A model generated the notes under the pieces. It was not told where the DNA came from and did not search any database. It was given only the letters and a program-made list of their open reading frames with translations. A program made the translations under genes and the position numbers. Positions 36,801-45,403 of a DNA stretch of 64,000 nucleotides are shown one piece after another. Positions within the stretch are counted from its first letter, which is position 1. Each line of letters opens with the position of its first letter. The DNA comes from Jiangella alba (GTDB taxonomy: Bacteria; Actinomycetota; Actinomycetes; Jiangellales; Jiangellaceae), in NCBI RefSeq assembly GCF_900106035.1, contig NZ_FNUC01000004.1:2232001-2296000 (forward strand). Reading direction: 5' to 3'.

Positions 36801-37463
36801 CACTCCGACCTCGGCGCCGGCATGCAGGTCGCGATGAAGGACCTCGAGATCCGCGGCGCCGGCAACCTGCTCGGCGGCGAGCAGTCCGGCCACATCGCCG
36901 ACGTCGGCTTCGACCTTTACGTGCGGCTGGTCGGCGAGGCGGTGTCGGAGTACCGCGGCGACGGCGCCGAGGCCATGCCCGAGGTCCGCATCGAGCTGCC
37001 GGTCGACGCGCACATCCCGCACGACTACGTCGCCAGCGAGCGGCTGCGGCTCGAGGCGTACCGGCGGCTGTCCGAGGCTTTGAATGACGACGCCGTCGAC
37101 GCCGTCCTCGAGGAGCTGGTCGACCGCTACGGCGCGCCGCCCGAGCCGGTCGAGAACCTGCTGGCCGTGGCCCGGTTCCGGGCGCACGTCCGGCGTGCGG
37201 GGCTGTCCGAGGTCACCGTCCAGGGCACCTACATCCGGTTCGCGCACGTCGAGCTGGCCGACTGGCAGCGGGTCCGGCTCGGCCGCCTGTACCCGAAGTC
37301 ACTGGTCAAGGACGCCGTCGGGACGATGCTGGTGCCCCGGCCGCGGCCGGCCCAGATCGGCGGGCCGCAGCTGCGCGGCGTCGAGCTGCTGGCCTGGGCC
37401 AAGACCGTGGTCGACGACGTCATCGCCCACCAGCCCGACCGGGCCGGAACCCATGCTGGATAA
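33816..37463 (+). CDS. mfd: Transcription-repair coupling factor
   Basis: 1215 residues, normal length. Domains in order: UvrB-like damage-recognition module ([18 protein letters not shown]), D3, RNA polymerase-interacting domain ([20 protein letters not shown]), RecG-like translocase with Walker [10 protein letters not shown] (from residue 688), DEEQ box [48 protein letters not shown], and the TRCF C-terminal autoinhibitory domain. Removes RNA polymerase stalled at lesions and recruits UvrA. First gene of the conserved mfd-lipoprotein-mazG row. Confidence 0.97.
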   Translation: MSLSGLLSALLGDDGDPTLRSAVADARTGAVTALDLTAPPALRPFVAGAIAADADGVGAGRTVLAVTATGREAEDLATELRCLLPPESVVEYPAWETLPHERLSPRSDTVGRRLAVLRRLVHPADESGGPVRVVVAPVRSVLQPQVAGLADLRPVALKPGDDVSLDSVVEQLAAAAYVRVDLVERRGEFAVRGGIVDVFPPTEEHPLRVDFWGDTVEEVRYFTVADQRSTDVAENGLWAPPCRELLLTDDVRRRAAALAHDHPELGEMLEKIAAGIAVEGMESLAPVLVDRMEMLIDLLPAGTHVLVCDPERVRTRAHDMVATSQEFLDASWAAAAGGGTAPIDLGAAAYHTLGDVRAQAIRQGLPWWSLSSFGLGGDGDDAPAAPADLDADLYEVNLGDDMVTAGAVDTREVDVRPAETYRGDTKRAVADLSGWLATGGRAVLVTGGHGTAERVVEVLGESEVPARYVQDVADVPQPGVVLVTTGALKHGFIATAAALAVLTEDDLTGQRVSTKGTTRMPSRRRNQVDPLQLKPGDYIVHDQHGVGRYVEMTSRTVQGATREYLVVEYAPSKRGQPADRLYVPTDQLEQVTKYVGGDAPHLDRIGGSDWAKRKGRARKAVKEIAAELIKLYAARQAAPGHAFGQDTPWQRELEDAFPYVETADQLSTIDEVKHDMEREIPMDRVIAGDVGYGKTEIAVRAAFKAVQDGKQVGVLVPTTLLVGQHLATFSERFAPFPVTIRALSRFQSDSEAADTIEGLLDGSVDVVIGTHRLITGDVRFKDLGLLIVDEEQRFGVEHKEKLKHLRANVDVLTMSATPIPRTLEMSITGIRDMSVITTPPEERHPVLTYVGGYDEKQVGAAIRRELMRDGQAFFVHNRVETIEKVAARLRELVPEARVATAHGQMGEHALEQVINAFWQREVDVLVCTTIVETGLDISNANTLVVDRSERLGLSQLHQLRGRVGRGRERAYAYFFYPRETPLTEEAHERLATIAQHSDLGAGMQVAMKDLEIRGAGNLLGGEQSGHIADVGFDLYVRLVGEAVSEYRGDGAEAMPEVRIELPVDAHIPHDYVASERLRLEAYRRLSEALNDDAVDAVLEELVDRYGAPPEPVENLLAVARFRAHVRRAGLSEVTVQGTYIRFAHVELADWQRVRLGRLYPKSLVKDAVGTMLVPRPRPAQIGGPQLRGVELLAWAKTVVDDVIAHQPDRAGTHAG

Positions 37464-37518
37464 GATGCGCCCGGGTAGCGTCCACCCGCTGCAGGCCGAA
37501 CCTACGAAGAGGATCACC

Positions 37519-38097
37519 GTGTCGACCATCCGCCGCCTCGTCATCGCGTCCCTCGCCGCGGCCAGCGCCGTCGCGCTGACGGCGTGCGACTCCGAGCAGA
37601 TCGGCGCGGCCGTCGTCATCGACGGCGACCGCTTCACCGTCGACGACCTGCAGAACGAGGTCGAGCACGCCGAGAAGCTCGAGGGCTTCGACGTCCAGGC
37701 GGCCGGTGGCATGCCCGCGTTCCAGCGCACCGTCCTGACCCGGCACATCCAGCACGAGATCTTCCTGCGACTGGCGGCCGACGAGGACCTCCAGGTCAGC
37801 GAGGCCGACATCGACGACGCCATCGAGGAGATCTCGGCGCAGGCGCCGGGCGGCGACATCGACGCGGCGCTGGCGCAGGCCGGCTACACCGAGAAGGCGT
37901 TCCGGGCCGGCGTCGCCGACCAGCTCATCGCGCAGGCCTACGCCGACGAGACCGGCGCCGACAACGCCGGGCTCACGCAGACCCTCGCCGACCTCAGCGA
38001 CCAGCTGAACGTCGAGGTCAACCCGCGTTACGGCGCCTGGGGTGACGACCTCGCGGTGAGCGCCGACACCGGCTCGATCTCCGAATCGGCTTCGTGA
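37519..38097 (+). CDS. SurA-N-like lipoprotein
   Basis: 192 residues from GTG at 37519 (GAAGAGGATC upstream; an ATG at 37454 is possible but puts the signal too far in). Lipobox VALTAC-DS gives lipidation at Cys near 23. The mature part (AAVVIDGDRFTVDDLQNEV...FQRTVLTRHIQHEIFLRLA...VSEADIDDAIEEI) is the SurA N-terminal chaperone fold without a rotamase domain. Lies between mfd and mazG as in many actinobacteria. Likely an extracytoplasmic folding factor. Its stop overlaps mazG (GTGA). Confidence 0.85.
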   Translation: MSTIRRLVIASLAAASAVALTACDSEQIGAAVVIDGDRFTVDDLQNEVEHAEKLEGFDVQAAGGMPAFQRTVLTRHIQHEIFLRLAADEDLQVSEADIDDAIEEISAQAPGGDIDAALAQAGYTEKAFRAGVADQLIAQAYADETGADNAGLTQTLADLSDQLNVEVNPRYGAWGDDLAVSADTGSISESAS

Positions 38098-38993
38098 CCC
38101 TGGTCCTGCTCGCCACCAGCCCGCGGGTCGCTGCCGGGCTGCTCTCCGCCGCCGCGTGGGATGCGCTGCGTGCGGGCCCGGTGTACGTCGGCGACGACGC
38201 GCACCCGCAGGTCGCGCCGCTGCGGGCGGCCGGGGTCCCGGTCACCGTGGCCGCGTCCCCGCCGGACGGCGCCGCCGTGTGGCTGCTGCCGCCAGGCGAC
38301 GACGGCGCGGCGTTCCCGGACGCCCGGGTCATCGTCGGGTCCGAGGACCTCCCCGGCGCCCGGCTGCTCGACCTCGTCGCCGTCATGGACCGCCTCCGCT
38401 CGCCCGGCGGCTGCCCGTGGGACGCCGAGCAGACCCACCGCAGCCTGGCCACCTACCTGCTGGAAGAGACGTACGAGACGCTCGAGGCGATCGAGTCGGG
38501 CGACGACGACGACCTGCGCGAGGAGCTGGGCGACCTGCTGCTGCAGGTGCTCTTCCACTCCCGCTTGGCCGAGGAGCGGCCGTCCGGGCCGTGGGGCATC
38601 GACGACGTCGCGGCCGGCATCACGGCGAAGCTGATCCGCCGCCACCCGCACGTCTTCGGCGACGTCGAGGCGTCGACGGCCTCCGACGTCGGCGAGCGGT
38701 GGGAACGGCTGAAGCGCGAGGAGAAGAACCGCACGTCCGCCGTCGACGGCGTGCCGCTCGCCCAGCCGGCGCTGTCGCTGGCCGCGAAGCTGGTGCACCG
38801 GGTCGAGAAGGCCGGCGTGCCGGTCGCCGCGCCCTCGTGGCCCGGCACCGCGCCGCAGACCGCGGACGACGTCGGCGACGCGCTGTTCGCGCTGGCCGCG
38901 GCCGCCCGCGACCGCGGCATCGATCCCGAACAGGCGCTGCGCGACGCCGCGCGTCGCTACGTCGCCGCCGTCAGGGCCGCCGAGGCCGGCTGA
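38094..38993 (+). CDS. mazG: MazG nucleoside triphosphate pyrophosphohydrolase
   Basis: 299 residues from GTG at 38094. The catalytic MazG domain is near the middle: LRSPGGCPWDAEQTHRSLATYLLEETYETLEAIESGD, LREELGDLLLQVLFHSRLAEE (E-x-x-E...E-x-x-D metal site), HPHVFGDVEA and WERLKREEK. The N-terminal 95 residues (MTLVLLATSPRVAAGLL) are the actinobacterial extension. Hydrolyses NTPs to NMPs and clears damaged nucleotides. Its end overlaps the convergent histidine kinase gene by 37 bp. Confidence 0.93.
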   Translation: MTLVLLATSPRVAAGLLSAAAWDALRAGPVYVGDDAHPQVAPLRAAGVPVTVAASPPDGAAVWLLPPGDDGAAFPDARVIVGSEDLPGARLLDLVAVMDRLRSPGGCPWDAEQTHRSLATYLLEETYETLEAIESGDDDDLREELGDLLLQVLFHSRLAEERPSGPWGIDDVAAGITAKLIRRHPHVFGDVEASTASDVGERWERLKREEKNRTSAVDGVPLAQPALSLAAKLVHRVEKAGVPVAAPSWPGTAPQTADDVGDALFALAAAARDRGIDPEQALRDAARRYVAAVRAAEAG

Positions 38994-40456
38994 GCCTCGC
39001 CGGCCGGCGGGAGCAGCACCCGGAACGTCGCGCCCTCGCCCGGCGCGGACCGCAGCTCGACCCGTCCGCCGTGCGCCTCCACCAGCGCGGCGACGATGGA
39101 CAGACCGAGCCCGCTGCCGCTGTGCCGGGCCTCGTCGGCCCGCGACCTCGACGGGTCGGCGCGGTAGAAGCGCTCGAACACGTGCGCGGCGTCCGCACGG
39201 GTCAGGCCGGGCCCGTCGTCGCGGACCTCCAGCACGGCCCAGCCCGCTCCCGTGTCGCCGACCGACACGTCGACGACCGTGCCCGGCGGGGTGTGGACGG
39301 TCGCGTTGCGGACCAGGTTGTCGACCACCTGGCGCAGCCGGAGCGTGTCGCCGATCACGGCCGGGACCGGCCGGGCGCCGACGTGCAGCCGCAGGTCGTG
39401 GTCGCGGGCGACCAGCCGGGCCTGCAGGACGGACTCGACGACGATCTCGATCAGGTCCACCGGCGCCCGGGTGAGCACCGGCTGCTGGTCCAGCCGCGCC
39501 AGCAGCAGCAGGTCGTCGACGAGCAACCCCATCCGGGCCGCCTCGTCCTCGACCCGGCGCAGCAGCCCGCGCACCTCCGGCTCCTCGTGCACCACGCCCT
39601 GCCGGTACAGCTCGGCGAAGCCGCGGATCGACGTGAGCGGCGTGCGCAGCTCGTGGCTGGCGTCGGCGATGAACCGGCGCATCCGCTGCTCGGACTCGCG
39701 CGCCTCGCGTTCGGAGACCCGGCGGGCGAGGAACGCCGTCTCGATCTGGCCGAGCATCGCGTTCAGTGCCGCCGACAGCCCGCCGACCTCGGTACGCGGG
39801 TCCCGCGGCGGGACGCGGCGGCTCAGGTCGCCGGCCGCGATCGCCTCCGCGGTGTGCTCGACCTCCTCCAGCGGCCGCAGCCGGGTGCGCACCGTCCACC
39901 TGGCCAGGCCGGCCAGCACCGCCAGCGCGAACACCGCCACGACACCGTCGATCAGCAGCAGCCGGTTCACCGTCGCCGTGATGTCGTTCAGCGGGCGGCT
40001 GACCGCGACGAACCCGCCGTCGTCCCGCGGCAGCACCAGTACCCGCCAGGTCCTGCTGCCCTCGACGGCGTCGACGGTGAGCAGCGACCCGGCCGCCTCA
40101 GGCACCGACTCGGGGTCGAGGTCCGGCCCCGGCCGCTCGGTCGTCGCGTCGTCGGTGCTCCAGACCGGGGTGCCGTCCGACGCGAAGATCGTCACGCTGT
40201 AGTTGCCGATCGGCCGGAACGGGCGCGCGTCGGCGTCGGGCAACCCCGGCCGGGCCGGCCCGACGAACGGGCCGGCCGCCTGCCGCAGCTGGTCGTCGGC
40301 GCGCTCCATCAGGTAGCCGCGCAGCACGGCCGCCGCCACGACGCTCGTGACCAGCACCGTCACCGCGGCCAGCGCGACGACGACCAGCAGCAGCTGGGTA
40401 CGCAGCGGTGTGCGGTCGCGCCGGGCCCGCCACGCCCGGGCCAGCCGCGTCCTCAC
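38957..40456 (-). CDS. Sensor histidine kinase (HAMP-HisKA-HATPase)
   Basis: 499 residues from GTG at 40456, overlapping the response regulator stop (GTGA). First TM helix (LLLVVVALAAVTVLVTSVVAAAVL), an extracytoplasmic sensor of about 130 residues, second TM (LLLIDGVVAVFALAVLAGLA), HAMP (RTRLRPLEEVEHTAEAIAAGDL), H-box FIADASHELRTPLTSIRG, N-box RNATVHTPPG, G boxes DDGPG and SGSGLGLSIV. Phosphorylates the OmpR-type partner upstream in the operon. The pair diverges from the MacAB-like operon, so it probably senses a wall or membrane stress that the exporter relieves (inference). Confidence 0.93.
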   Translation of the reverse strand: MRTRLARAWRARRDRTPLRTQLLLVVVALAAVTVLVTSVVAAAVLRGYLMERADDQLRQAAGPFVGPARPGLPDADARPFRPIGNYSVTIFASDGTPVWSTDDATTERPGPDLDPESVPEAAGSLLTVDAVEGSRTWRVLVLPRDDGGFVAVSRPLNDITATVNRLLLIDGVVAVFALAVLAGLARWTVRTRLRPLEEVEHTAEAIAAGDLSRRVPPRDPRTEVGGLSAALNAMLGQIETAFLARRVSEREARESEQRMRRFIADASHELRTPLTSIRGFAELYRQGVVHEEPEVRGLLRRVEDEAARMGLLVDDLLLLARLDQQPVLTRAPVDLIEIVVESVLQARLVARDHDLRLHVGARPVPAVIGDTLRLRQVVDNLVRNATVHTPPGTVVDVSVGDTGAGWAVLEVRDDGPGLTRADAAHVFERFYRADPSRSRADEARHSGSGLGLSIVAALVEAHGGRVELRSAPGEGATFRVLLPPAGEAQPASAALTAAT

Positions 40457-41166
40457 GGGCTGTCGCGCGGCAGCCGCAGGACGTAGCCGACGCCGCGCAC
40501 CGTGTGCAGCAGTTTCGGCGTGTCCCGGTCCAGCTTGCGGCGCAGGTAGGACATGTAGGACTCGACGACGCCGGCGTCGCCGCCGAAGTCGTAGGACCAG
40601 ACGTGGTCGAGGATCTGCGCCTTGCTGAGCACGCGGCCCTGGTTGGCCAGGAAGTAGCGCAGCAGCTTGAACTCCGTCGGCGAGAGGTCCACGGACCGGC
40701 CGGCCTTGCGCACCTCGTGCCGGTCGTCGTCCAGCTCGAGGTCGGCGTAGGACAGCCGGGCGGCCGCCTCGCCGAGGGGGCGGCCGCGGGAGCGGCGCAG
40801 GATGGCCCGGATCCGGGCCACCACCTCCTCCAGGCTGAACGGCTTGGTCACGTAGTCGTCGGCGCCGATGGTCAGCCCCATGACGCGGTCGTCGCCGGCG
40901 TCCTTCGCGGTGAGGAACAGCACCGGTACGTCCACCTGGTGGCTGCGCAGCTGGCGCACCACCGCGAAGCCGTCGAGGTCGGGCATCAGCACGTCCAGCA
41001 CCACGAGGTCGGGCCGCTCGGCGAGGACGATGTCGAGCGCCTGGCGGCCGCTGCGCGCCGTCGTCACCTCGAAGCCCGCGTAGCGCAGGCTGGCGGCGAG
41101 CAGCTCGACGATGTTCGGCTCGTCGTCCACGACGACGAGGCGCCCGTCCGGTTCGCGTGCGGCCAT
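40453..41166 (-). CDS. OmpR-family response regulator
   Basis: 237 residues from ATG at 41166. Receiver: acidic pair VVVDDEP, phospho-acceptor D58 (LVVLDVLMPDLDG), T in FLTAKD, K108 (DDYVTKPFS). C-terminal winged helix: LSPTEFKLLRYFLANQGRVLSKAQILDHVWSYDF...SYMSYLRRKLD...VRGVGYVLR. The 121-bp gap to the adaptor gene start contains GGCAGCAAGCTGGGAG and CTGCCAGG-like repeats that may be its binding sites. Confidence 0.93.
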   Translation of the reverse strand: MAAREPDGRLVVVDDEPNIVELLAASLRYAGFEVTTARSGRQALDIVLAERPDLVVLDVLMPDLDGFAVVRQLRSHQVDVPVLFLTAKDAGDDRVMGLTIGADDYVTKPFSLEEVVARIRAILRRSRGRPLGEAAARLSYADLELDDDRHEVRKAGRSVDLSPTEFKLLRYFLANQGRVLSKAQILDHVWSYDFGGDAGVVESYMSYLRRKLDRDTPKLLHTVRGVGYVLRLPRDSP

Positions 41167-41287
41167 GGCCGCACGATGCCGGTCCGGCCTGAGAGCACCC
41201 TGGCAGCAAGCTGGGAGTTCGCTGTGAATCTCGTTCACAGGCGGTTGCCAGGTTCGTCCCAGGGCGGTGCCAGGAAGATCCACCATC

Positions 41288-42531
41288 GTGTCCCGGGTGC
41301 GGTTGCTACCGAAGTCCCGTCGAGCGCGACGGGCGACAGTTCTGCTGGCGACGACGGCCGTCGGGGTCGCCGTCGCCGGCGCGGCGTGGGCCGTGAGTCA
41401 GGACGACCCGGCTGCCACGTCGTCGACCACCACCGCCGAGGCCACCGTCGGCACCTACGAGGAGACCGTGACCAGCACCGGCACCTTCCAGCCGGCCCAG
41501 ACCGCGGAGCTGTCGTTCGCCGTCGGCGGCGAGGTGCTCTCCGTCGACGTGGCCGAGGGCGACGTCGTCACGGCCGGTCAGGCGCTGGCCACCGTCGGCA
41601 CGGAGACGCTGGAGGCCGAGCTGGACGCGGCCGAGGCGACGCTCGACGCGGCGCGGGAGCGGCTGGACTCCGACACCGACGCCGACGCGAGCGACACCCA
41701 ACTGGCCGCCGACGAGGCGTCGGTCGCGGCGGCGGAGTCGCGGGTGGCGCAGGCCGAGGAGGCACTGGCCGACGCCACCCTGACCTCGACCATCGCCGGG
41801 ACGGTCGCCTCGGTGGACGTCGCCGTGGGCGACGAGGCCGGCGGCGGGTCGTCGTCGAGCGGGGGCGGCGATCCGTCGGCGTCCGCTTCGTCCTCGTCGT
41901 CGTCTTCGTCGGCGTCGGGCGGCGCGCAGATCACCGTCATCACGACCGACGCGTTCGTCGTCGAGACCAGCGTCGGCAGCGCCGACCTCGCCCGGCTGCA
42001 GCAGGGGCTGCAGGCCGAGCTGACGCCGTCGGACGGTGGCGACGTCGTGTACGGGACGGTCAGCTCGGTCGGCCTGGTGGCCACCGACACCGGCTCGGGC
42101 AGCGCCACGTTCCCGGTGGAGATCGCGGTCACCGGTGCCGTCGAGGGCGTCTACGCCGGTGGCAGTGCCGACGTGTCGATCATCGTCGAGCAGCACGCCG
42201 ACGTGCTCACCGTGCCGAGCGCCGCCGTCACCACCACCGACGGCGCCACCACCGTCACCGTCGTGGCCGACGACGGGTCGCACGTCGAGACGCCGGTCGA
42301 GATCGGCACCGCCTTCGGCGCCCAGACCGAGATCGTCAGCGGGATCGAGGCCGGCGACGAGGTCGTCGTGCCGCTCCCGGCCGGTCGCGGCGGCGACGGT
42401 GAGGGCGACATCGGCGAACCACCGGGCGGCCGGTTCCCGGGCGGTGAGTTCCCGGGAGGGGAGTTCCCCGGCGGCGGCGGGTTCCCCGGCGGTGGGTTGC
42501 CGGGCGGCGGCGTCCGGGGCGGGGGACAGGG

Positions 42532-42535
<4 letters not shown>
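41288..42535 (+). CDS. MacA-like HlyD-family adaptor protein
   Basis: 415 residues from GTG at 41288 (GTG at 41267 possible). N-terminal anchor (TVLLATTAVGVAVAGAAWAV), lipoyl half-motifs GTYEETVTSTGTFQPAQTAEL and AGTVASVDVAVGDEAG around a short coiled coil (AELDAAEATLDAARERL), an Asp/Ser-rich insert, beta-barrel and membrane-proximal domain, and a Gly/Phe/Pro-rich tail of PGGEF/PGGG units. Works with the ATPase and permease encoded next as a MacAB-type efflux or lipid-handling complex. Stop overlaps the ATPase start (GTGA). Confidence 0.87.
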
Positions 42536-43220
<685 letters not shown>

Positions 43221-43224
<4 letters not shown>

Positions 43225-44447
43225 ACTGGCTCGACACGCTGCGCACCGGCTGGGAGGCGGTCCGCACGCACCGGCTGCGTTCGCTGCTCACCGTCGTCGG
43301 CATCCTCATCGGCATCGCCTCGGTGATCCTCACCATCGGCTTCGGGCAGGGCGCCCAGGCCGAGGTCAGGGCGCAGATCAGCGCCCTCGGCAGCAACCTG
43401 CTCATCGTCACGCCCGGCAGCACGACCGACGCGTCCGGCCTGCGCGGCGGCAGCGGCTCGGCCACCACCCTCACCATGGACGACGCCGAGGTGCTGGCGT
43501 CGGACGTGGTCGCACCGGACGTCGCCGCCGTCGCCCCGGTCAGCGGCGGCCCGCAGTCGCTCACGGCCGGCAGCACCAACTGGACCAGCACCGTCAACGG
43601 CACCACCCCGGCCTGGCTGGACGTGCGCAACCGGAGCCTCACCTCGGGCCGGTTCCTCACAGACCAGGACCTGGAGAACGAGGCCGCGGTCATGGTGCTG
43701 GGCCCGGACACCGCGAGCGAGCTGTTCGGGCCGGCCGACCCGGTCGGGCAGACGGTGCTGGCAGGCGGCGCCGCCTTCACCGTCGTCGGCGTGCTGGACT
43801 CGGTCGGCTCGTCGTCGTCGGGGGACGAGGACGACCTCGCGTTGGTGCCGTCGACGACGGCGGCGACCCGGCTGGCCGCCGGTTCCACGTCGGTCTCGAC
43901 GATCTACGTGGAGGCGGCGTCGGCCGGGCAGCTGTCCGCCGCCTACCAGGAGGTCGACGCGGCGCTGGCCACCGCGCACGGGCTGACCGGCCAGGACGAG
44001 CCCGACTACACCATCTCCACGCAGGAGTCGCTGCTGGACACCGCCACCGAGACCGACCGGACGCTGACCATCCTGCTGGCCGGGATCGCCGGCATCTCGC
44101 TGGTCGTCGGCGGTATCGGCGTCATGAACATCATGCTCGTCTCCGTCACCGAGCGGATCCGCGAGATCGGGCTGCGCAAGGCGCTCGGCGCCACGCCGGC
44201 CGTGATCAGGCGGCAGTTCCTGCTGGAGGCGTCCGTCCTCGGACTGGCCGGCGGGCTGCTCGGCGCGGGCCTCGGCGTGCTCGGCGCCGAGCTGCTGCCC
44301 CGGTTCATCGGCCAGCCGGTCGAGGTCTCGCTGGTGGCGATGGCCGGTTCTGTCGCGATGGCGCTCGCGGTTGGCGTCGGTTTCGGCGTCTACCCCGCCG
44401 GGCGGGCCGCCCGGCTCGCCCCCATCGATGCCCTGCGCAGCGAATGA
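43221..44447 (+). CDS. MacB-type permease
   Basis: 408 residues: one N-terminal helix after [22 protein letters not shown], a large extracytoplasmic MacB_PCD domain (about 50-280), three C-terminal helices with the FtsX motif [28 protein letters not shown], ending [20 protein letters not shown] at 43221 overlaps the ATPase stop. It forms the membrane part of the exporter. Confidence 0.92.
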
Positions 44448-45403
44448 CCCACTCTCCCTGGAGCCCACGCATGATCACGACCGTTCGGCGCCATCGGCGC
44501 GCGCCGCTGTCGCTCGTCCTCGTCGCCGCCGTTGCCGTCGCGAGCGGCTGCGGCTCGTCCGGCGAGGAACCGGAGACCTCGCTCGAGGCGTCGGCGGACG
44601 GCGGTGACGCGCCGTCGGTCTCCCGCCCCGGCGCAGCCGGCGTGGTGGCCGCCATCGACGGGACGACGCTGCAGGTCCAGGGCGCGTCCGGGCAGGTGGC
44701 GGTCACCTACACCGACGCCACCGTGATCACGGCGACGGTGGCCGGGTCGGCGGCGGACCTCGCCGCCGGCGCCTGCGTCGTCGTGACGTCCGAGGACGGC
44801 GGCCCCGAGGCGACCTCGGTGACCGCGACCGGCGTCGCCGTCACCCAGCCGGGCGAGGACGGGTCGTGCGGTGGGCTGGGTGGGTTGGGCGGGTTCGGCG
44901 GGCCGGACGGATCCGGCGGGCCGGGTGACGGGTTCGGTGAGGGCGGCCGGCCGACCGGGCCGCCGCCGGATGGCGCGCCGACCGAGCGTCCGTCCCAGCC
45001 GGGCGACGGGTTCGGTGAGGGCGGCCGTCCGTCCGGGCCGCCGCCGGATGGCGCGCCGACCGAGCGTCCGTCCCAGCCCGGCGACGGCGCCGCGTTCGCC
45101 CCGCCGACGGCCGGCGCCGTCACCGAGGTCTCGGGCGACACGTTCACCGTGGAGGTCCTCCGGCCCGGCCGCGACTCGCCGACCGCGGAGCCCGAGCCCA
45201 GCGTCGTCACCGTCACCACCTCGGCCGCCACGACGTGGACGACTGAGGCGCCCGCCGGACCCGAGGCGCTGGCCGTGAGCGCCTGCGTCGTCGCGGCCGG
45301 CGAGGCCGACTCGACCGGCGCCATCACCGCGACGACCATCGCCGTCTCACCCGCCGTCGACGGCGAGTGCCAGCGGCCGGGCGGGGGTGGCCTCGGTGTC
45401 TGA
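44444..45403 (+). CDS. Lipoprotein with two DUF5666-like beta domains
   Basis: 319 residues from an ATG that overlaps the permease stop (second ATG at 44471). Signal and lipobox: [14 protein letters not shown]. Two similar small beta domains ([15 protein letters not shown]...[27 protein letters not shown]...[12 protein letters not shown]) match the DUF5666 pattern, separated by Gly-rich and [14 protein letters not shown] repeats. It sits inside the exporter operon between permease and second adaptor, so it may be an outside partner of the complex. Function unknown. Confidence 0.78.
   Translation: MTHSPWSPRMITTVRRHRRAPLSLVLVAAVAVASGCGSSGEEPETSLEASADGGDAPSVSRPGAAGVVAAIDGTTLQVQGASGQVAVTYTDATVITATVAGSAADLAAGACVVVTSEDGGPEATSVTATGVAVTQPGEDGSCGGLGGLGGFGGPDGSGGPGDGFGEGGRPTGPPPDGAPTERPSQPGDGFGEGGRPSGPPPDGAPTERPSQPGDGAAFAPPTAGAVTEVSGDTFTVEVLRPGRDSPTAEPEPSVVTVTTSAATTWTTEAPAGPEALAVSACVVAAGEADSTGAITATTIAVSPAVDGECQRPGGGGLGV
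44924..45079 (+). repeat. Two tandem 78-bp repeats in the DUF5666 lipoprotein gene
   Basis: 44924-45001 and 45002-45079 encode 26-residue units [26 protein letters not shown] that differ at Thr/Ser. Near identity at DNA level points to recent duplication of a linker. Confidence 0.85.

Noticed and set aside
33810..37247. A 1145-codon frame on the minus strand opposite mfd
   Set aside because: Its composition (Val-Asp-Gly-His-rich, no motifs) is a mirror of mfd, whose domains are complete on the plus strand.
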